Assembly (NCBI GenBank): GCA_031289865.1
Contig: JAITOQ010000184.1
Span: forward strand, 1 to 6,150
Direction: 5' to 3'
Source: Clostridiales bacterium
GTDB lineage: Bacteria > Bacillota > Clostridia > Christensenellales > JAISNN01
DNA length: 6,150 bases
Shown one piece after another: positions 5,541-6,150 of this stretch. The notes under the pieces were generated by a model. That model did no database searches, was not told where the DNA came from, and saw only the letters and a program-made list of their open reading frames with translations. How positions within the stretch are numbered: the stretch's first letter is position 1; each line of letters opens with the position of its first letter. A program made the position numbers and the translations under genes.

Positions 5541-6150
5541 ATGACTCTATTAAAACTGACACTATTAAAGCGCAAACGCTCTTTGTTGAGCTTTGTTGCT
5601 TTGGTTTTAGTCATTGTAACTGCGGGTGGCTTTTTAAGCACGGCTCTTTTAAGAGGCTCGGCTGTTACACCCGAAACCCGTACTGTAGCATTACAAGGAA
5701 GCGGGTTTGATTATCAAGGTCTTTTAGACGACTTTGACGAACATAACTTAGTTGTCGATGAAAGCGGTCTTAAATTAGTCGCAAAGAAAAACTTCGGCAT
5801 GTCAATTTTTGACGAGCTTGACCTTGTCGGGATCAACGAAAACGAAGAAACGGTTACCGTTCGTTATGAGATTGACTACATAGCAAGTGAAGACACCATG
5901 CTCATGACGGTTATAATCGAGGGGCTTGACGAAATCCCCGTCCTTGAGACTATCCCCGGATTAGTCGTATACAATGCCGACGGCGTCCTCGACGTTATGT
6001 TTGTGATAGACGGCGAGTTTGTGTGGCTATCCGATATGTATGAGGCGGGGCTTTTAGACGAGGTCGGGCTTTTCAGCGCGTTGAAAGCTCTTGTCGCAAA
6101 AGCGGTTAGTACCGTTGTAAATGCGGTGGTTGCTGCCGCAGCCGCAGTAT
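5541..6150 (+). CDS. Unrecognised exported/membrane-anchored protein, 3' end outside window
   Basis: An open frame of 203 residues begins at the ATG behind GGAGGT and continues past the edge without a stop. I do not recognise the family. The N-terminus is basic (KLTLLKRKR, residues 5-13), then hydrophobic at about 15-37: a signal peptide or membrane anchor with the rest outside the cell. A cut site is not obvious; SAV (40-42) is one possibility. Residues 45-175 are acidic (for example LLDDFDEHN, 61-69) and look like beta strands with loops, including VTVRYEIDY (105-113) and the paired VLDVMFVIDGEFVWL (149-163). At about 180-203 the sequence turns to Ala/Val (VVNAVVAAAAAV at the edge), either a second membrane helix or an amphipathic or low-complexity linker. 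It has its own strong promoter and follows the ABC operon, so it may be a substrate or partner of that transporter, but only proximity supports this. Confidence 0.8.
   Translation, partial: MTLLKLTLLKRKRSLLSFVALVLVIVTAGGFLSTALLRGSAVTPETRTVALQGSGFDYQGLLDDFDEHNLVVDESGLKLVAKKNFGMSIFDELDLVGINENEETVTVRYEIDYIASEDTMLMTVIIEGLDEIPVLETIPGLVVYNADGVLDVMFVIDGEFVWLSDMYEAGLLDEVGLFSALKALVAKAVSTVVNAVVAAAAAV

Noticed and set aside
5498..5710. 70-codon open frame on the plus strand
   Set aside because: It overlaps, in another frame, the gene starting at 5541, which has a near-perfect ribosome site and coding character; this frame has neither.

Overview
The window looks like a chromosomal segment from a bacterium using consensus sigma-70/sigma-A promoters (two TTGACA boxes, 17-bp spacers) and good Shine-Dalgarno sites. 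All genes are on the + strand and every tRNA gene encodes its own 3' CCA. The base composition is moderate, the intergenic DNA is T/A-rich, and the ABC export operon has FtsX/MacB-type permeases but no visible membrane-fusion gene. Together these suggest a Gram-positive lineage, perhaps an uncultured Clostridia-like Bacillota. That is inference; no marker gene here settles it.

Layout. (1) Positions 1-497 are the C-terminal end of a kinesin-light-chain-type TPR protein with a 46-residue repeat. (2) Positions 578-1180 are a tRNA operon: a near-consensus promoter, initiator tRNA-Met, a structured 192-nt spacer, then elongator tRNA-Met, tRNA-Glu and tRNA-Val, closed by a perfect-stem terminator. 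(3) Positions 1319-1423 are a separate tRNA-Arg(CCT) with its own terminator. (4) Positions 1509-2186 encode a short nitrilase-superfamily-like protein that appears to lack two of the three catalytic residues. (5) Positions 2181-2247 are an unusual nested inverted repeat built of 14-nt units. (6) Positions 2262-5331 are a tightly overlapping three-gene ABC operon (one ATPase, two different FtsX/MacB-like permeases) driven by an extended -10 promoter that starts almost on top of the ribosome binding site. (7) Positions 5372-5540 are T-tract-rich repeats, a strong promoter and a 5' leader with a hairpin. (8) Positions 5541-6150 are the start of an unrecognised protein with an N-terminal membrane/signal segment and an acidic exported domain, open at the right edge.

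How the genes work together: the tRNA block serves translation and is independent of the rest. The ABC ATPase and two permeases very probably form one heteromeric complex of the type that uses ATP for mechanical work on substrates at the outer face of the membrane. The exported protein just downstream has its own promoter; a functional link to the transporter is possible but shown only by proximity. I do not see a clearly new multi-gene system. The best leads are the predicted nitrilase pseudoenzyme, the unrecognised exported protein with its strong T-tract promoter, and the irregular initiator tRNA.
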